A program made the translations under genes and the position numbers. A DNA stretch of 64,000 bases from Pseudomonas reactans (GTDB taxonomy: Bacteria > Pseudomonadota > Gammaproteobacteria > Pseudomonadales > Pseudomonadaceae). Where the stretch lies: positions 222,396 through 286,395 of the forward strand of contig NZ_JACAPG010000023.1 of assembly GCF_013385825.1 (NCBI RefSeq). Direction: 5' to 3'. The notes below the pieces were generated by a model, which worked only from the letters and a program-made list of their open reading frames with translations, was not told the DNA's origin and did not search any database. This document shows, piece by piece, positions 9,439 through 18,201 of this stretch (position 1 is its first letter; the number at the start of each line of letters is the position of its first letter).

Positions 9439-10425
9439 ATGAAACTGAAACGTTTGATGGCGGCAATGACTTTTGTCGCTGCTGGCGTTGCGACCGCCAA
9501 CGCGGTGGCCGCTGGTGTTGATCCGGCAATCCCGGCGTACGTGAAGACCACTGGTGTGTCGGGCAACTTGTCCAGCGTCGGTTCCGATACCCTGGCGAAC
9601 CTGATGACCCTGTGGGCCGAGGGTTACAAAAAGGAATACCCGAACGTCAACATCCAGATTCAAGCTGCCGGCTCTGCGACTGCGCCACCTGCGCTGACTG
9701 AAGGCACCTCCAACCTGGGCCCGATGAGCCGCAAGATGAAGGACACCGAACTGGCGGCCTTCGAGCAGAAGTACGGCTACAAGCCAACCGCTATCCCGGT
9801 TGCCGTGGATGCCCTGGCCGTGTTCGTGCACAAGGACAACCCGATCCAGCACCTGACCATGGAGCAAGTCGACGCGATCTTCTCCTCGACTCGCCTGTGC
9901 GGTGGCAAAGCCGACGTGAAAACCTGGGGTGACCTGGGTGTGACCGGCGACCTGGCCAACAAGCCGGTTCAACTGTTCGGTCGTAACTCGGTATCCGGCA
10001 CCTACGGCTACTTCAAAGAAGAAGCCCTGTGCAAAGGCGACTACAAGCCAAACGTGAACGAACAACCTGGCTCGGCTTCGGTCGTGCAGTCGATCAGCTC
10101 CTCGCTGAACGGCATCGGTTACTCGGGCATCGGCTACAAGACCGCCAGTGTGAAAACCGTGGCCCTGGCCAAGAAAGGCAGCACTGACTTCATCGAAGAC
10201 AGTGAAGAAAACGCCCTGAACGGCAAATACCCGCTGTCGCGTTTCCTCTACGTTTACGTCAACAAAGCTCCGAACAAGCCTCTGGCCCCGCTGGAAGCTG
10301 AGTTCGTGAAGCTGGTTCTGTCCAAGCAGGGCCAGGAAGTTGTGGTGAAAGACGGCTACATCCCACTGCCAGCCAAAGTCGCCGCCAAGGCCCTGGCTGA
10401 CCTGGGTCTGAAAGAAGGCAACTGA
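9439..10425 (+). CDS. pstS: Phosphate ABC transporter, periplasmic binding protein PstS
   Basis: This 328-residue protein has a Sec signal peptide (MKLKRLMAAM... ending at about residue 24-25, ANAVAAG). The mature part has SVGSDTLANLM and AGSATAPPALTEGTSNLGPMSR, the phosphate-binding loops of PstS, then FGRNSVSGTYGYFKE and the late segment LNGIGYSGIGYKT. It captures phosphate in the periplasm and hands it to PstC and PstA. A good AGGAG lies before the ATG. The three-unit Pho box upstream and a strong hairpin downstream suggest its own abundant, phosphate-controlled transcript with limited read-through into pstC. Confidence 0.97.
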   Translation: MKLKRLMAAMTFVAAGVATANAVAAGVDPAIPAYVKTTGVSGNLSSVGSDTLANLMTLWAEGYKKEYPNVNIQIQAAGSATAPPALTEGTSNLGPMSRKMKDTELAAFEQKYGYKPTAIPVAVDALAVFVHKDNPIQHLTMEQVDAIFSSTRLCGGKADVKTWGDLGVTGDLANKPVQLFGRNSVSGTYGYFKEEALCKGDYKPNVNEQPGSASVVQSISSSLNGIGYSGIGYKTASVKTVALAKKGSTDFIEDSEENALNGKYPLSRFLYVYVNKAPNKPLAPLEAEFVKLVLSKQGQEVVVKDGYIPLPAKVAAKALADLGLKEGN

Positions 10426-10432
10426 TTGCCTC

Positions 10433-10470
10433 TGCGGGGCCGGAGTACCGGCCCCGCATCCGAATTTTCT
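10433..10470 (+). terminator. Strong hairpin between pstS and pstC
   Basis: TGCGGGGCCGG and CCGGCCCCGCA form a perfect 11-bp stem with loop AGTA, followed after a few bases by TTTTCT. It starts 8 bases after the pstS stop. It could terminate transcription or protect the 3' end of pstS mRNA, and it explains why pstC has its own Pho box. Confidence 0.75.
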
Positions 10471-10506
10471 AGTCCGCTGCCAGCCTTGCTTCGCGGCGGC
10501 TTTGTT

Positions 10507-10535
10507 GCGTCACTGCACTGTCATCTTTCTGTCAT
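10507..10535 (+). promoter_or_regulatory. Consensus Pho box upstream of pstC
   Basis: CTGTCAT-CTTT-CTGTCAT at 10518-10535 is a perfect match to the PhoB site. A weaker third unit, GCGTCAC, lies one 11-bp step upstream at 10507. It is only 22 bases before the chosen pstC start, so the transcript leader would be very short or transcription may begin close to the start codon. Confidence 0.87.
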
Positions 10536-10557
10536 ACAGGATCGCTAGGGTGTGCGC

Positions 10558-12843
10558 ATGAATGATCTGGCCAATTCCACCATGACGACGACTTCTCCCC
10601 CCAAGCGCATTGACTTCAATACGCCTGAGCTGCAACGCAAGCGCCGCATTCGCGCGCTCAAGGATCGCCTGACCCGTTGGTATGTGCTGGTCGGCGGTCT
10701 CGCCGTCCTCGGCGCCATCACCCTGATTTTCTTCTTTCTGGCCTATGTCGTTGCGCCACTGTTTCAAGGCGCCTCGTTGACCAAGGAAGACGCCCTGACC
10801 CCGGCCTGGATCCAGGACGCGGGCAAGCCGCTGATGATCTCCCTCGAAGAACAGAACCAAGTCGCCATGCGGGTTTCCGACAAGGGCCAGGCGTTGTTCT
10901 TTAATGTGGAAACCGGCGCCGAACTCAAACGTGTCGACCTGCCACTGCCTGCCGGCACCAGCGTTGCTTCTATCGGTGAAGACCAGCCCGGTAGCCCGTT
11001 GGTGATCCTCGGCCTGTCCAATGGCCAGTCCATGGTGTTCCGCCACACCTATAAGGTGTCCTACCCGGACGGTAAGAAAACCATTACGCCTGCAATCGAA
11101 TACCCCTACGGTGAAACGCCGATCGTGCTGGATGACGCCGGTCGCCCGCTGGAGCATGTCGCCCTTAACGCCACCGATTCAACCTTGGTGGTTGCGGGTT
11201 CCGCCGGTTCGCACTTGAACGTGCTGTCCCTGAGCCGCGAAGAAAACATGATGACCGGCGAAGTCACCAGCGAGCAGAAGCGCATCGAGCTGCCGCAGAT
11301 GACCGAGCCGGTGAAAGCGATCTTCATCGACCCGCGCCAGCAATGGTTGTACGTGATCAACGGCCGCGCCCTGGCCGATGTGTTCAGCCTGCGCGACAAG
11401 AGCCTCAACGGGCGCTACAAATTGCTCGAAGACGGCACGGCCGAAATCACCGCCAGCACGCAGCTGGTGGGCGGTATCTCGCTGATCATCGGCAACTCCA
11501 AGGGCGGCCTGGCCCAGTGGTTCATGGCCCGCGACCCGGATGGCGAGCAGCGCTTCAAGCAGATCCGCACCTTCCAGATGGGTACTACGCCTATCGTAGA
11601 AATTTCTGCCGAAGAACGTCGCAAAGGCTTCACCGCCCTCGATGCTTCCGGCAAGTTCGGTGTGTTCCACAGCACGGCGCACCGCACCCTGTTGGTCGAC
11701 CCTGTAGTCGATGGCCAAGGCGTGTACGGCATGTCGCCACGGGCCAACCGCGTGATCGTGGAAGCCGGCGGCAAGCTGCAACCGCTGATGCTCGACAACC
11801 CGCATCCGGAAGTATCGTGGAGCGCACTGTGGAGCAAGGTTTGGTACGAAAACTACGACGAGCCTAAATACGTCTGGCAATCGACCGCCGCCAACACCGA
11901 CTTCGAACCCAAGATGAGCCTGGCCCCGCTGACCTTCGGCACCCTGAAGGCCGCATTCTACGCCATGCTGCTGGCAGCGCCTCTGGCGGTTGCCGCGGCG
12001 ATCTACACCGCTTATTTCATGGCCCCGAGCCTGCGCCGCAAGGTCAAGCCGGTGATTGAGCTGATGGAAGCGATGCCGACGGTGATCCTCGGCTTCTTCG
12101 CCGGCCTGTTCCTGGCGCCGTATGTGGAAGGGCATCTACCGGGCATTTTCAGTCTGTTGATGCTGCTGCCGATTGGCATCCTTGTCGCCGGCTTCATCTT
12201 CAGCCGCTTGCCTGAATCGATCCGCCTGCGTGTTCCCGATGGCTGGGAAAGCGCGATCCTGATCCCGGTGATCCTGTTCGTCGGTTGGCTCTCGCTGTAC
12301 ATGAGCCCGTACCTGGAAACCTGGTTCTTCGGCGGCGATATGCGCATGTGGATCTCCCACGACCTGGGCATCACCTACGATCAGCGCAACGCTCTGGTAG
12401 TGGGTTTGGCCATGGGTTTCGCGGTGATCCCGAACATCTACTCCATCGCCGAAGACGCCGTATTCAGCGTGCCACGCGGCCTGACCCTGGGCTCGCTGGC
12501 TCTGGGCGCCACGCCGTGGCAGACCATGACTCGCGTGGTGATTCTGACCGCCAGCCCGGGCATTTTCTCGGCGCTGATGATCGGCATGGGCCGTGCAGTC
12601 GGCGAAACCATGATCGTGTTGATGGCCACCGGTAACACCCCGGTGATGGAGATGAACCTGTTCGAAGGCTTGCGCACCTTGGCGGCCAACGTCGCAGTGG
12701 AAATGCCCGAGTCGGAAGTGGGCGGCAGTCACTACCGCGTGCTGTTCCTCTCGGCACTGGTGCTGCTGCTGTTCACCTTCATCATGAACACCCTCGCCGA
12801 GCTGATTCGTCAGCGTCTGCGCAAGAAATACTCGTCGCTTTAA
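10558..12843 (+). CDS. pstC: Phosphate ABC transporter permease PstC, long Pseudomonas form
   Basis: This is a 761-residue permease, more than twice the roughly 320 residues of enterobacterial PstC. After a basic N-terminus there is one TM helix (about residues 41-68), then an insert of nearly 390 residues without TM helices that should face the periplasm, then the conserved permease module from about 460 to the end. That module includes the ATPase-contacting EAA loop LALGATPWQTMTRVVILTAS. With PstA it forms the channel for phosphate. The ATG at 10558 is preferred over the GTG two codons earlier; GGGTG precedes it. The insert has repeated short beta-like segments (SLIIGNSKGGLAQWF, TTPIVEISAEE), suggesting a propeller-like fold, which is inference. 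Confidence 0.93.
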   Translation: MNDLANSTMTTTSPPKRIDFNTPELQRKRRIRALKDRLTRWYVLVGGLAVLGAITLIFFFLAYVVAPLFQGASLTKEDALTPAWIQDAGKPLMISLEEQNQVAMRVSDKGQALFFNVETGAELKRVDLPLPAGTSVASIGEDQPGSPLVILGLSNGQSMVFRHTYKVSYPDGKKTITPAIEYPYGETPIVLDDAGRPLEHVALNATDSTLVVAGSAGSHLNVLSLSREENMMTGEVTSEQKRIELPQMTEPVKAIFIDPRQQWLYVINGRALADVFSLRDKSLNGRYKLLEDGTAEITASTQLVGGISLIIGNSKGGLAQWFMARDPDGEQRFKQIRTFQMGTTPIVEISAEERRKGFTALDASGKFGVFHSTAHRTLLVDPVVDGQGVYGMSPRANRVIVEAGGKLQPLMLDNPHPEVSWSALWSKVWYENYDEPKYVWQSTAANTDFEPKMSLAPLTFGTLKAAFYAMLLAAPLAVAAAIYTAYFMAPSLRRKVKPVIELMEAMPTVILGFFAGLFLAPYVEGHLPGIFSLLMLLPIGILVAGFIFSRLPESIRLRVPDGWESAILIPVILFVGWLSLYMSPYLETWFFGGDMRMWISHDLGITYDQRNALVVGLAMGFAVIPNIYSIAEDAVFSVPRGLTLGSLALGATPWQTMTRVVILTASPGIFSALMIGMGRAVGETMIVLMATGNTPVMEMNLFEGLRTLAANVAVEMPESEVGGSHYRVLFLSALVLLLFTFIMNTLAELIRQRLRKKYSSL

Positions 12844-12858
12844 GAAAGGTAGAAGTCT

Positions 12859-14529
12859 GTGAAACAGAACTCCCTGAATGGATGGTTCAAGAGCGGCGCC
12901 CCCGGCGTCTGGATCAGCGGTGGCGCGGTGTCCATCGCGGTCATCATGACCATTGGTTTGCTGGCGGTGATCGCCGTGCGTGGCTTGGGCCACTTCTGGC
13001 CGGCCGACCTGATCCAGGCCAACTACAACGTGCCGGGCCAGGCAAACCATATCGTCATCGGCGAAGTGGTGCAGAAGGAAGAAGTCCCCCGCGAGCGCCT
13101 GAAAAGCGCTGGCCTGCCGGTGCCGGACCAAGGCCCGGAGTTCATGACCCGCGAGCTGATCAAGGTCGGCAACCGTGACCTGAACGGCAACGACTTTACC
13201 TGGATCGTCGGCGAGTGGCTCAAGGACCAGACCACCCCAGCCAACCTGATGACCATCGAACGCCGTGAGTGGGGTAATTTCTACGGCACCCTGGTCAACG
13301 TTAAACAGGACGGTAAAGTCATCGCCGAAGGCGAGGCCGCATGGCCGGAGCTGCAGGCCCGTGTGGATCGCGTCAACAAGCTGGCCGCTCAACTCAAAAC
13401 CCTGGAAAAATCCGACATCGGCGCGATCAACGCCGGTTTGGAGCGCATTCGCCTGCACGGCCGCAAACTGGAACTGGAAGGCAAGCTCGACGCTGCCGCC
13501 CAGGCCGACATGGATGCCGACCGCGCCGAGCTGAATGCCCGTTACCAAGACATCGAAGCCCGCCTGGCCGACCTGCACGCCCAGTTCAACCGCGACGCGC
13601 TGACCGCTCGCGACGGCAACGGCAAGGAAATCGAAATCGGCATCGGCAAAGTGGTGCACGCCTACCAGCCGAACGCCATGGGTACGATTACCAAGATCGG
13701 CTTCTACTTCAGCAAGGTCTGGGAATTCCTCAGCGATGACCCACGGGAGGCCAACACCGAAGGCGGGATCTTCCCGGCCATCTTCGGCACCGTGATGATG
13801 ACCCTGATCATGGCGATGATCGTCACCCCGTTCGGCGTGCTGGCGGCGGTGTACCTGCGTGAATACGCCAAGCAGAACACCCTGACCCGCGTCATCCGTA
13901 TCGCCGTGAACAACCTGGCCGGTGTACCGGCCATCGTCTACGGCGTGTTCGGCCTGGGCTTCTTCGTGTATGTATTGGGTGGTTCGGTTGACCGCCTGTT
14001 CTTCGCCGAAGCCTTGCCGGCGCCGACCTTTGGCACGCCGGGCCTGTTGTGGGCCTCGCTGACCCTGGCGCTGCTGGCGGTGCCGGTGGTGATCGTAGCC
14101 ACCGAAGAAGGCTTGGCGCGGATTCCTCGCACCGTACGTGAAGGCTCCCTGGCACTGGGCGCGACCAAGGCGGAAACGCTGTGGAAGATCGTACTGCCGA
14201 TGGCCAGCCCGGCGATGATGACCGGCATGATCCTCGCCGTGGCCCGCGCCGCCGGTGAAGTGGCGCCGCTGATGCTGGTCGGTGTGGTGAAACTGGCACC
14301 GTCCCTTCCGCTGGACGGCAACTACCCGTACCTGCACCTGGACCAGAAGATCATGCACCTGGGCTTCCATATTTATGACGTCGGCTTCCAGAGCCCCAAC
14401 GTCGAAGCAGCGCGGCCGCTGGTGTACGCCACCGCGCTGCTGCTGGTGCTGGTGATCGCCACGCTCAACTTGTCGGCGGTGTGGATCCGTAACCACCTGC
14501 GCGAAAAATACAAGGCGTTGGATAGCTGA
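12859..14529 (+). CDS. pstA: Phosphate ABC transporter permease PstA, long form
   Basis: This is a 556-residue permease starting with GTG (AAAGG upstream). TM1 spans about residues 16-38. The insert of about 45-305 contains a predicted coiled-coil stretch (roughly 165-250, rich in L, E, R and A) and stands before the usual permease module, which starts near residue 307 (IFPAIFGTVMMTLIMAMIV). The EAA loop reads LALGATKAETLWKIVLPMAS at about 430-450. It pairs with PstC and is driven by PstB. It starts 15 bases after pstC, so the genes are one operon. Both permeases carry large extracytoplasmic inserts, which are absent from E. coli. Confidence 0.94.
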   Translation: MKQNSLNGWFKSGAPGVWISGGAVSIAVIMTIGLLAVIAVRGLGHFWPADLIQANYNVPGQANHIVIGEVVQKEEVPRERLKSAGLPVPDQGPEFMTRELIKVGNRDLNGNDFTWIVGEWLKDQTTPANLMTIERREWGNFYGTLVNVKQDGKVIAEGEAAWPELQARVDRVNKLAAQLKTLEKSDIGAINAGLERIRLHGRKLELEGKLDAAAQADMDADRAELNARYQDIEARLADLHAQFNRDALTARDGNGKEIEIGIGKVVHAYQPNAMGTITKIGFYFSKVWEFLSDDPREANTEGGIFPAIFGTVMMTLIMAMIVTPFGVLAAVYLREYAKQNTLTRVIRIAVNNLAGVPAIVYGVFGLGFFVYVLGGSVDRLFFAEALPAPTFGTPGLLWASLTLALLAVPVVIVATEEGLARIPRTVREGSLALGATKAETLWKIVLPMASPAMMTGMILAVARAAGEVAPLMLVGVVKLAPSLPLDGNYPYLHLDQKIMHLGFHIYDVGFQSPNVEAARPLVYATALLLVLVIATLNLSAVWIRNHLREKYKALDS

Positions 14530-14601
14530 TCTGAATATTGCTTGCCGCAGGCCCGATGCCTGCGGTTCAACACAACGAATTGGTAGCACAGGGAGCATCC
14601 C

Positions 14602-15435
14602 ATGCAACAAGATACCCACACCCACGGCATCAACATGTCTGCCCTGGGTCGCGACAAGCAGAGCCTGAGCCTGGCCCAGGAAACCGTGGCCATCGAAGTG
14701 CCGGGCTTGAGCCTGTACTACGGTGAAAAACAGGCGCTGTTCGACGTCAGCATGAACATCCCCAAGCAGCGCGTGACCGCCTTCATCGGCCCGTCGGGCT
14801 GCGGCAAGTCCACGCTGCTGCGCACGTTCAACCGCATGAACGACCTGGTGGACGGCTGCCGCGTAGACGGTGCGATCAACCTCTACGGGACCAACATCTA
14901 CCGCAAGGGCGAGGACGTGGCCGAGCTGCGTCGCCGGGTGGGCATGGTGTTCCAGAAGCCCAACCCGTTCCCCAAGACCATCTACGAAAACGTGGTCTAC
15001 GGCCTGCGCATCCAAGGCATCAACAAGAAGCGCATCCTTGACGAAGCGGTTGAGTGGGCCTTGAAAGGCGCAGCGCTGTGGGACGAAGTGAAGGACCGTC
15101 TGCACGAATCGGCCCTCGGCCTGTCCGGCGGTCAGCAACAGCGTCTGGTCATTGCCCGCACCATCGCCGTTGAGCCGGAAGTACTGCTGCTCGACGAACC
15201 TTGCTCGGCACTCGACCCGATCTCCACACTGAAAGTCGAAGAGCTGATCTACGAGCTCAAGTCCAAGTTCACCATCGTCATCGTGACCCACAACATGCAA
15301 CAGGCGGCGCGGGTTTCCGACTACACCGCGTTCATGTACATGGGCAAGCTGGTGGAGTTCGGCGATACCGACACCCTGTTCACCAATCCGGCGAAGAAGC
15401 AGACCGAAGACTACATCACCGGTCGCTACGGCTAG
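14602..15435 (+). CDS. pstB: Phosphate ABC transporter ATPase PstB
   Basis: This is a 277-residue ABC ATPase. Walker A is GPSGCGKST (residues about 64-72), the signature is LSGGQQQR (about 174) and Walker B is VLLLDEPCSALDP (about 193-205); HNMQQAARVSDYTAFMYMG carries the switch His. It energises PstCA and takes part in PstSCAB-PhoU sensing of phosphate. The first 20 or so residues (MQQDTHTHGINM) are a non-conserved extension; the ATG at 14602 has AGGGAG upstream. An alternative start is the internal Met about 12 codons later. Confidence 0.97.
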   Translation: MQQDTHTHGINMSALGRDKQSLSLAQETVAIEVPGLSLYYGEKQALFDVSMNIPKQRVTAFIGPSGCGKSTLLRTFNRMNDLVDGCRVDGAINLYGTNIYRKGEDVAELRRRVGMVFQKPNPFPKTIYENVVYGLRIQGINKKRILDEAVEWALKGAALWDEVKDRLHESALGLSGGQQQRLVIARTIAVEPEVLLLDEPCSALDPISTLKVEELIYELKSKFTIVIVTHNMQQAARVSDYTAFMYMGKLVEFGDTDTLFTNPAKKQTEDYITGRYG

Positions 15436-15505
15436 GATGCCGGGATTTTCCTCGCACTGACGCTGCGGTTCTCCGCACCTTACCGGACGCTCCAAGGACG
15501 CCAAC

Positions 15506-16267
15506 ATGATTAGCAAAGAAGGCCTTACCCACCACATCTCCGCGCAGTTCAACGCCGAGCTTGAGGAAGTGCGCAGCCACCTCCTGGCGATGGGCGGGCT
15601 GGTGGAGAAGCAAGTCAACGACGCCGTCACCGCGCTGATCGAGGCCGACTCTGGCCTGGCCCAGCAAGTGCGTGAGATCGATGACCAGATCAACCAGATG
15701 GAACGCAACATCGACGAAGAATGCCTGCGCATTCTGGCCCGTCGCCAGCCGGCAGCGTCCGACCTGCGTTTGATCATCAGCATCTCCAAGTCGGTGATCG
15801 ACTTGGAGCGCATCGGCGACGAAGCCACCAAGATCGCCCGCCGCGCCATCCAACTGTGCGAAGAAGGCGAAGCGCCGCGCGGTTACGTGGAAGTGCGCCA
15901 CATCGGCGACCAGGTGCGCAACATGGTGCGCGATGCCCTCGACGCCTTTGCTCGCTTCGATGCTGAGCTGGCACTGTCGGTGGCCCAGTACGACAAGATC
16001 ATCGACCGCGAATACAAGACCGCGCTGCGTGAGCTGGCGACCTACATGATGGAAGACCCACGCTCTATCTCGAGGGTCTTGAGCATTATCTGGGTGCTGC
16101 GTTCCCTGGAGCGTATCGGCGACCACGCGCGCAACATCTCGGAATTGGTGATTTACCTGGTGCGCGGCACCGACGTACGGCACATGGGCCTCAAGCGCAT
16201 GAAGGCCGAAGTTGAAGGTTCGGCCGATCTTATCCCTAATGTTCCGGGCCAAACTGACGATAAGTAA
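15506..16267 (+). CDS. phoU: Phosphate signalling protein PhoU
   Basis: This 253-residue all-helical protein has two PhoU repeats, each with the metal-binding E/D-x-x-D pattern (first around EIDDQINQMERNIDEE, second around YDKIIDREYKTALRE). RIGDEATKIARRAI and RIGDHARNISELVIYL are the two matching repeat helices. PhoU links the Pst transporter to PhoR and keeps the Pho regulon off when phosphate is plentiful. It lies 70 bases after pstB and is followed by a clear terminator, so it closes the pst operon. Confidence 0.96.
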   Translation: MISKEGLTHHISAQFNAELEEVRSHLLAMGGLVEKQVNDAVTALIEADSGLAQQVREIDDQINQMERNIDEECLRILARRQPAASDLRLIISISKSVIDLERIGDEATKIARRAIQLCEEGEAPRGYVEVRHIGDQVRNMVRDALDAFARFDAELALSVAQYDKIIDREYKTALRELATYMMEDPRSISRVLSIIWVLRSLERIGDHARNISELVIYLVRGTDVRHMGLKRMKAEVEGSADLIPNVPGQTDDK

Positions 16268-16283
16268 GGTTGCCCGAGAAATT

Positions 16284-16313
16284 AACGCCCGGCCTTTGGT
16301 CGGGCGTTTTTGT
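16284..16313 (+). terminator. Rho-independent terminator after phoU
   Basis: AACGCCCG pairs with CGGGCGTT and is followed by TTTGTTT. It lies 17 bases after the phoU stop and marks the end of the pstC-pstA-pstB-phoU transcript. Confidence 0.85.
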
Positions 16314-16435
16314 TTGTGGCCACTGAATTTTTTACACGTTGAGCGAGATAAATTCCCAACGTGACTACCGAGTTTTGGCAAAATGCCATCAGTCAGGCGT
16401 CTTGCGTGCCGAAGTGTTAATAGGATGAAGGGTCG

Positions 16436-17344
16436 ATGAGTAAAGTCAGTGTATTGGTGGTGGATGACGCCTCGTTTATCCGCGACCTGGTGAAGAAGTG
16501 CCTGCGCAACTACTTCCCCGGGATCAAGCTTGAAGACGCGGTGAACGGCAAAAAGGCCCAGGCCATCCTGATGCGCGAGAGCTTCGACCTGGTGCTGTGC
16601 GACTGGGAAATGCCGGAGATGTCCGGCCTTGAACTGTTGACCTGGTGCCGTGAGCAACCTCATCTCAAGGCCATGCCGTTCGTGATGGTGACCAGCCGTG
16701 GCGACAAGGAAAACGTGGTCCAGGCCATCCAGGCCGGGGTTTCGGGCTACGTCAGCAAGCCGTTCACCAACGAACAGTTGCTGAACAAGGTCAAGCAGGC
16801 CCTGCACAAGATCGGTCGGCTCGACGCGCTGGTTGCCAGTGCACCGACCAAAATGAACTCGGCGTTTGGCAACGATTCCCTCAGCGCGCTGACCGGCGGC
16901 AAGCCCGAAGCTGCACGTGCAGCGCCGGTTGTTGCAGCCGCTCCAGCGCCGAGCAAAGGCTTGCTCAACAGTCCACCGGTACAGGCACCTTCAGCGGCGC
17001 CGGCCGGCGGTCGTGGCCAGGGCCAACTGCGGCTGTCCAGCGGCAACCAACAATGCGTAATCAAAGCGCTGAGCATCAAGGAAGCGCTGCTGGTGGTACG
17101 TCGTGGCGAAGTCCTGCCTCAGGTACTGGAAAGCGCCGTGCTCGACCTGGAGCAGGGCGACAACGCCGAAGTCGCTCGTCTCAATGGCTACCTGCACGCC
17201 ATCGTCGCCTTTGAGCCCAAGCCTGACAGCGATTGGCTGCAGCTGACCTTCCGGTTTATCGACCAGGATGCGCAGAAGCTCGACTACATCTCCCGCCTGA
17301 TAGCACGTGGCACGGCACAGAAGCACTTTGTGCCGGGTGCGTGA
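16436..17344 (+). CDS. Response regulator with C-terminal PilZ-like domain
   Basis: This 302-residue protein has an N-terminal receiver domain: acidic pair DD at 10-11, phospho-acceptor Asp56 in LVLCDWEMPEMSG, and Lys in SGYVSKPF near 108. A flexible Ala/Pro-rich linker (about 155-190) leads to a 110-residue C-terminal domain beginning GQLRLSSGNQQCVIKALS that may be a divergent PilZ-type module; that assignment is weak. There is no helix-turn-helix and no partner kinase next door. From memory the same gene follows phoU in P. aeruginosa. The output function is unknown. Confidence 0.8.
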   Translation: MSKVSVLVVDDASFIRDLVKKCLRNYFPGIKLEDAVNGKKAQAILMRESFDLVLCDWEMPEMSGLELLTWCREQPHLKAMPFVMVTSRGDKENVVQAIQAGVSGYVSKPFTNEQLLNKVKQALHKIGRLDALVASAPTKMNSAFGNDSLSALTGGKPEAARAAPVVAAAPAPSKGLLNSPPVQAPSAAPAGGRGQGQLRLSSGNQQCVIKALSIKEALLVVRRGEVLPQVLESAVLDLEQGDNAEVARLNGYLHAIVAFEPKPDSDWLQLTFRFIDQDAQKLDYISRLIARGTAQKHFVPGA

Positions 17345-17346
17345 TT

Positions 17347-17377
17347 TGTAGTGAGCGGGGCAAGCCCGCTCACTACA
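17347..17377. terminator. Perfect hairpin after response regulator gene
   Basis: TGTAGTGAGCGGG and CCCGCTCACTACA form a 13-bp perfect stem with a 5-base loop, 2 bases after the stop codon. The TGTAG ends and GCAAGCCCGC core recall REP elements, so it may be a single REP unit acting as a terminator. Confidence 0.65.
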
Positions 17378-17432
17378 GACTGTAACGATCCCTTGCTAGC
17401 CTGCCGTTCAGTCATCCCGGCAGGTTCGCGCC

Positions 17433-18095
17433 ATGCTCATGCGCTTTTTGCTGTGCTGTGGGCTGGCCACGGTCGCCGTGTCGACCCAGGCCATGACCCT
17501 CTACAAATCCGTCGATGCCGATGGCGTGGTGTTTATCAGCGACCGGTATACGCCGGGCGCCCTGGCGTTCGTGATCCAGGAGCGCAAGCTTGAACGGCCA
17601 ATACTCGACAGGCCTCCAGCCCGCTACCCGCCTCAGGCCTACCGCTATCCCTTGCCCTGGCGCGGCGGCCCATTTCGCCTGACCCAAGGCCCCAACGGCA
17701 CTTTCAGCCATACCGATAGTAAGAGCCGCTACGCCAGGGACATCGCCATGCCCGAAGGCACGCCGATTATTGCGGCGCGCAGCGGAATGGTGGTGAAGAC
17801 CGAGAATGAGCAGGTCGGGCGTGGCAATGATGCGTCCGGGAATTTTGTGCGAGTGCGCCATGACGACGGCAGTGAGGCGGTGTACCTGCACCTCAAGCAA
17901 GGTTCGGTCAGTGTCCGGGCAGGTCAACGTGTGGCGGTGGGTAGCCCGCTGGCCCTGTCGGGCAATACCGGCAACAGCAGCGGGCCGCACTTGCATTTCG
18001 TGGTACAGCGCGCCACCGAGGCAGGGCTGGTGTCGATCCCGTATGAGTTCAACCAGCCGGTCGGCGCATTGCCCAATTTTGCATTGGGCAATTGA
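17433..18095 (+). CDS. Exported M23-family metallopeptidase (LytM domain)
   Basis: This 220-residue protein has a signal peptide (MRFLLCCGLATVAVSTQA). A short DUF4124-like segment follows (MTLYKSVDADGVVFISD), then the LytM domain with candidate zinc ligands His in FSHTDSK, Asp in YARDIAMPEGTPI and the HLH pair in SSGPHLHFVVQ. These enzymes cut peptidoglycan cross-links in the periplasm, or act as amidase activators if ligands are missing. Here the first His is displaced from the classical H-x3-D spacing, a variant also found in active relatives. A second ATG two codons in is an equally good start. A 25-base perfect inverted repeat covers the last codons. Confidence 0.85.
   Translation: MLMRFLLCCGLATVAVSTQAMTLYKSVDADGVVFISDRYTPGALAFVIQERKLERPILDRPPARYPPQAYRYPLPWRGGPFRLTQGPNGTFSHTDSKSRYARDIAMPEGTPIIAARSGMVVKTENEQVGRGNDASGNFVRVRHDDGSEAVYLHLKQGSVSVRAGQRVAVGSPLALSGNTGNSSGPHLHFVVQRATEAGLVSIPYEFNQPVGALPNFALGN
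18068..18092. terminator. Inverted repeat in the last codons of the M23 gene
   Basis: ATTGCCCAA and TTGGGCAAT form a perfect 9-bp stem with a 7-base loop, ending one base before the stop codon. It may contribute to termination together with the REP pair that follows. Confidence 0.4.
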
Positions 18096-18099
18096 AGGA

Positions 18100-18200
18100 T
18101 GTAGGAGCGAGCTTGCTCGCGAAAAAATGTCAGAGCGCCGCAGGGTTTCAGGCTTTGCGCGTTATCGTTGACGATTTTCGCGGGCAAGCCCGCTCCTACA
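18100..18200. repeat. REP pair (inverted, GAGCGAGC type)
   Basis: TGTAGGAGCGAGCTTGCTCGCG and, 55 bases on, its inverted partner ending GGGCAAGCCCGCTCCTACA flank a short unique spacer. This is a classic Pseudomonas REP doublet in the gap between convergent M23 and CBS-transporter genes. It can terminate transcription, stabilise mRNA ends or serve as a target for REP-associated transposases. Confidence 0.85.
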
Positions 18201-18201
18201 G

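Noticed and set aside
12136..15849. 1237-codon minus-strand open frame across pstC, pstA and pstB
   Set aside because: It lies opposite well-identified phosphate transport genes and its product is His/Gln/Arg-rich low-complexity sequence, the normal antisense shadow of high-GC genes.
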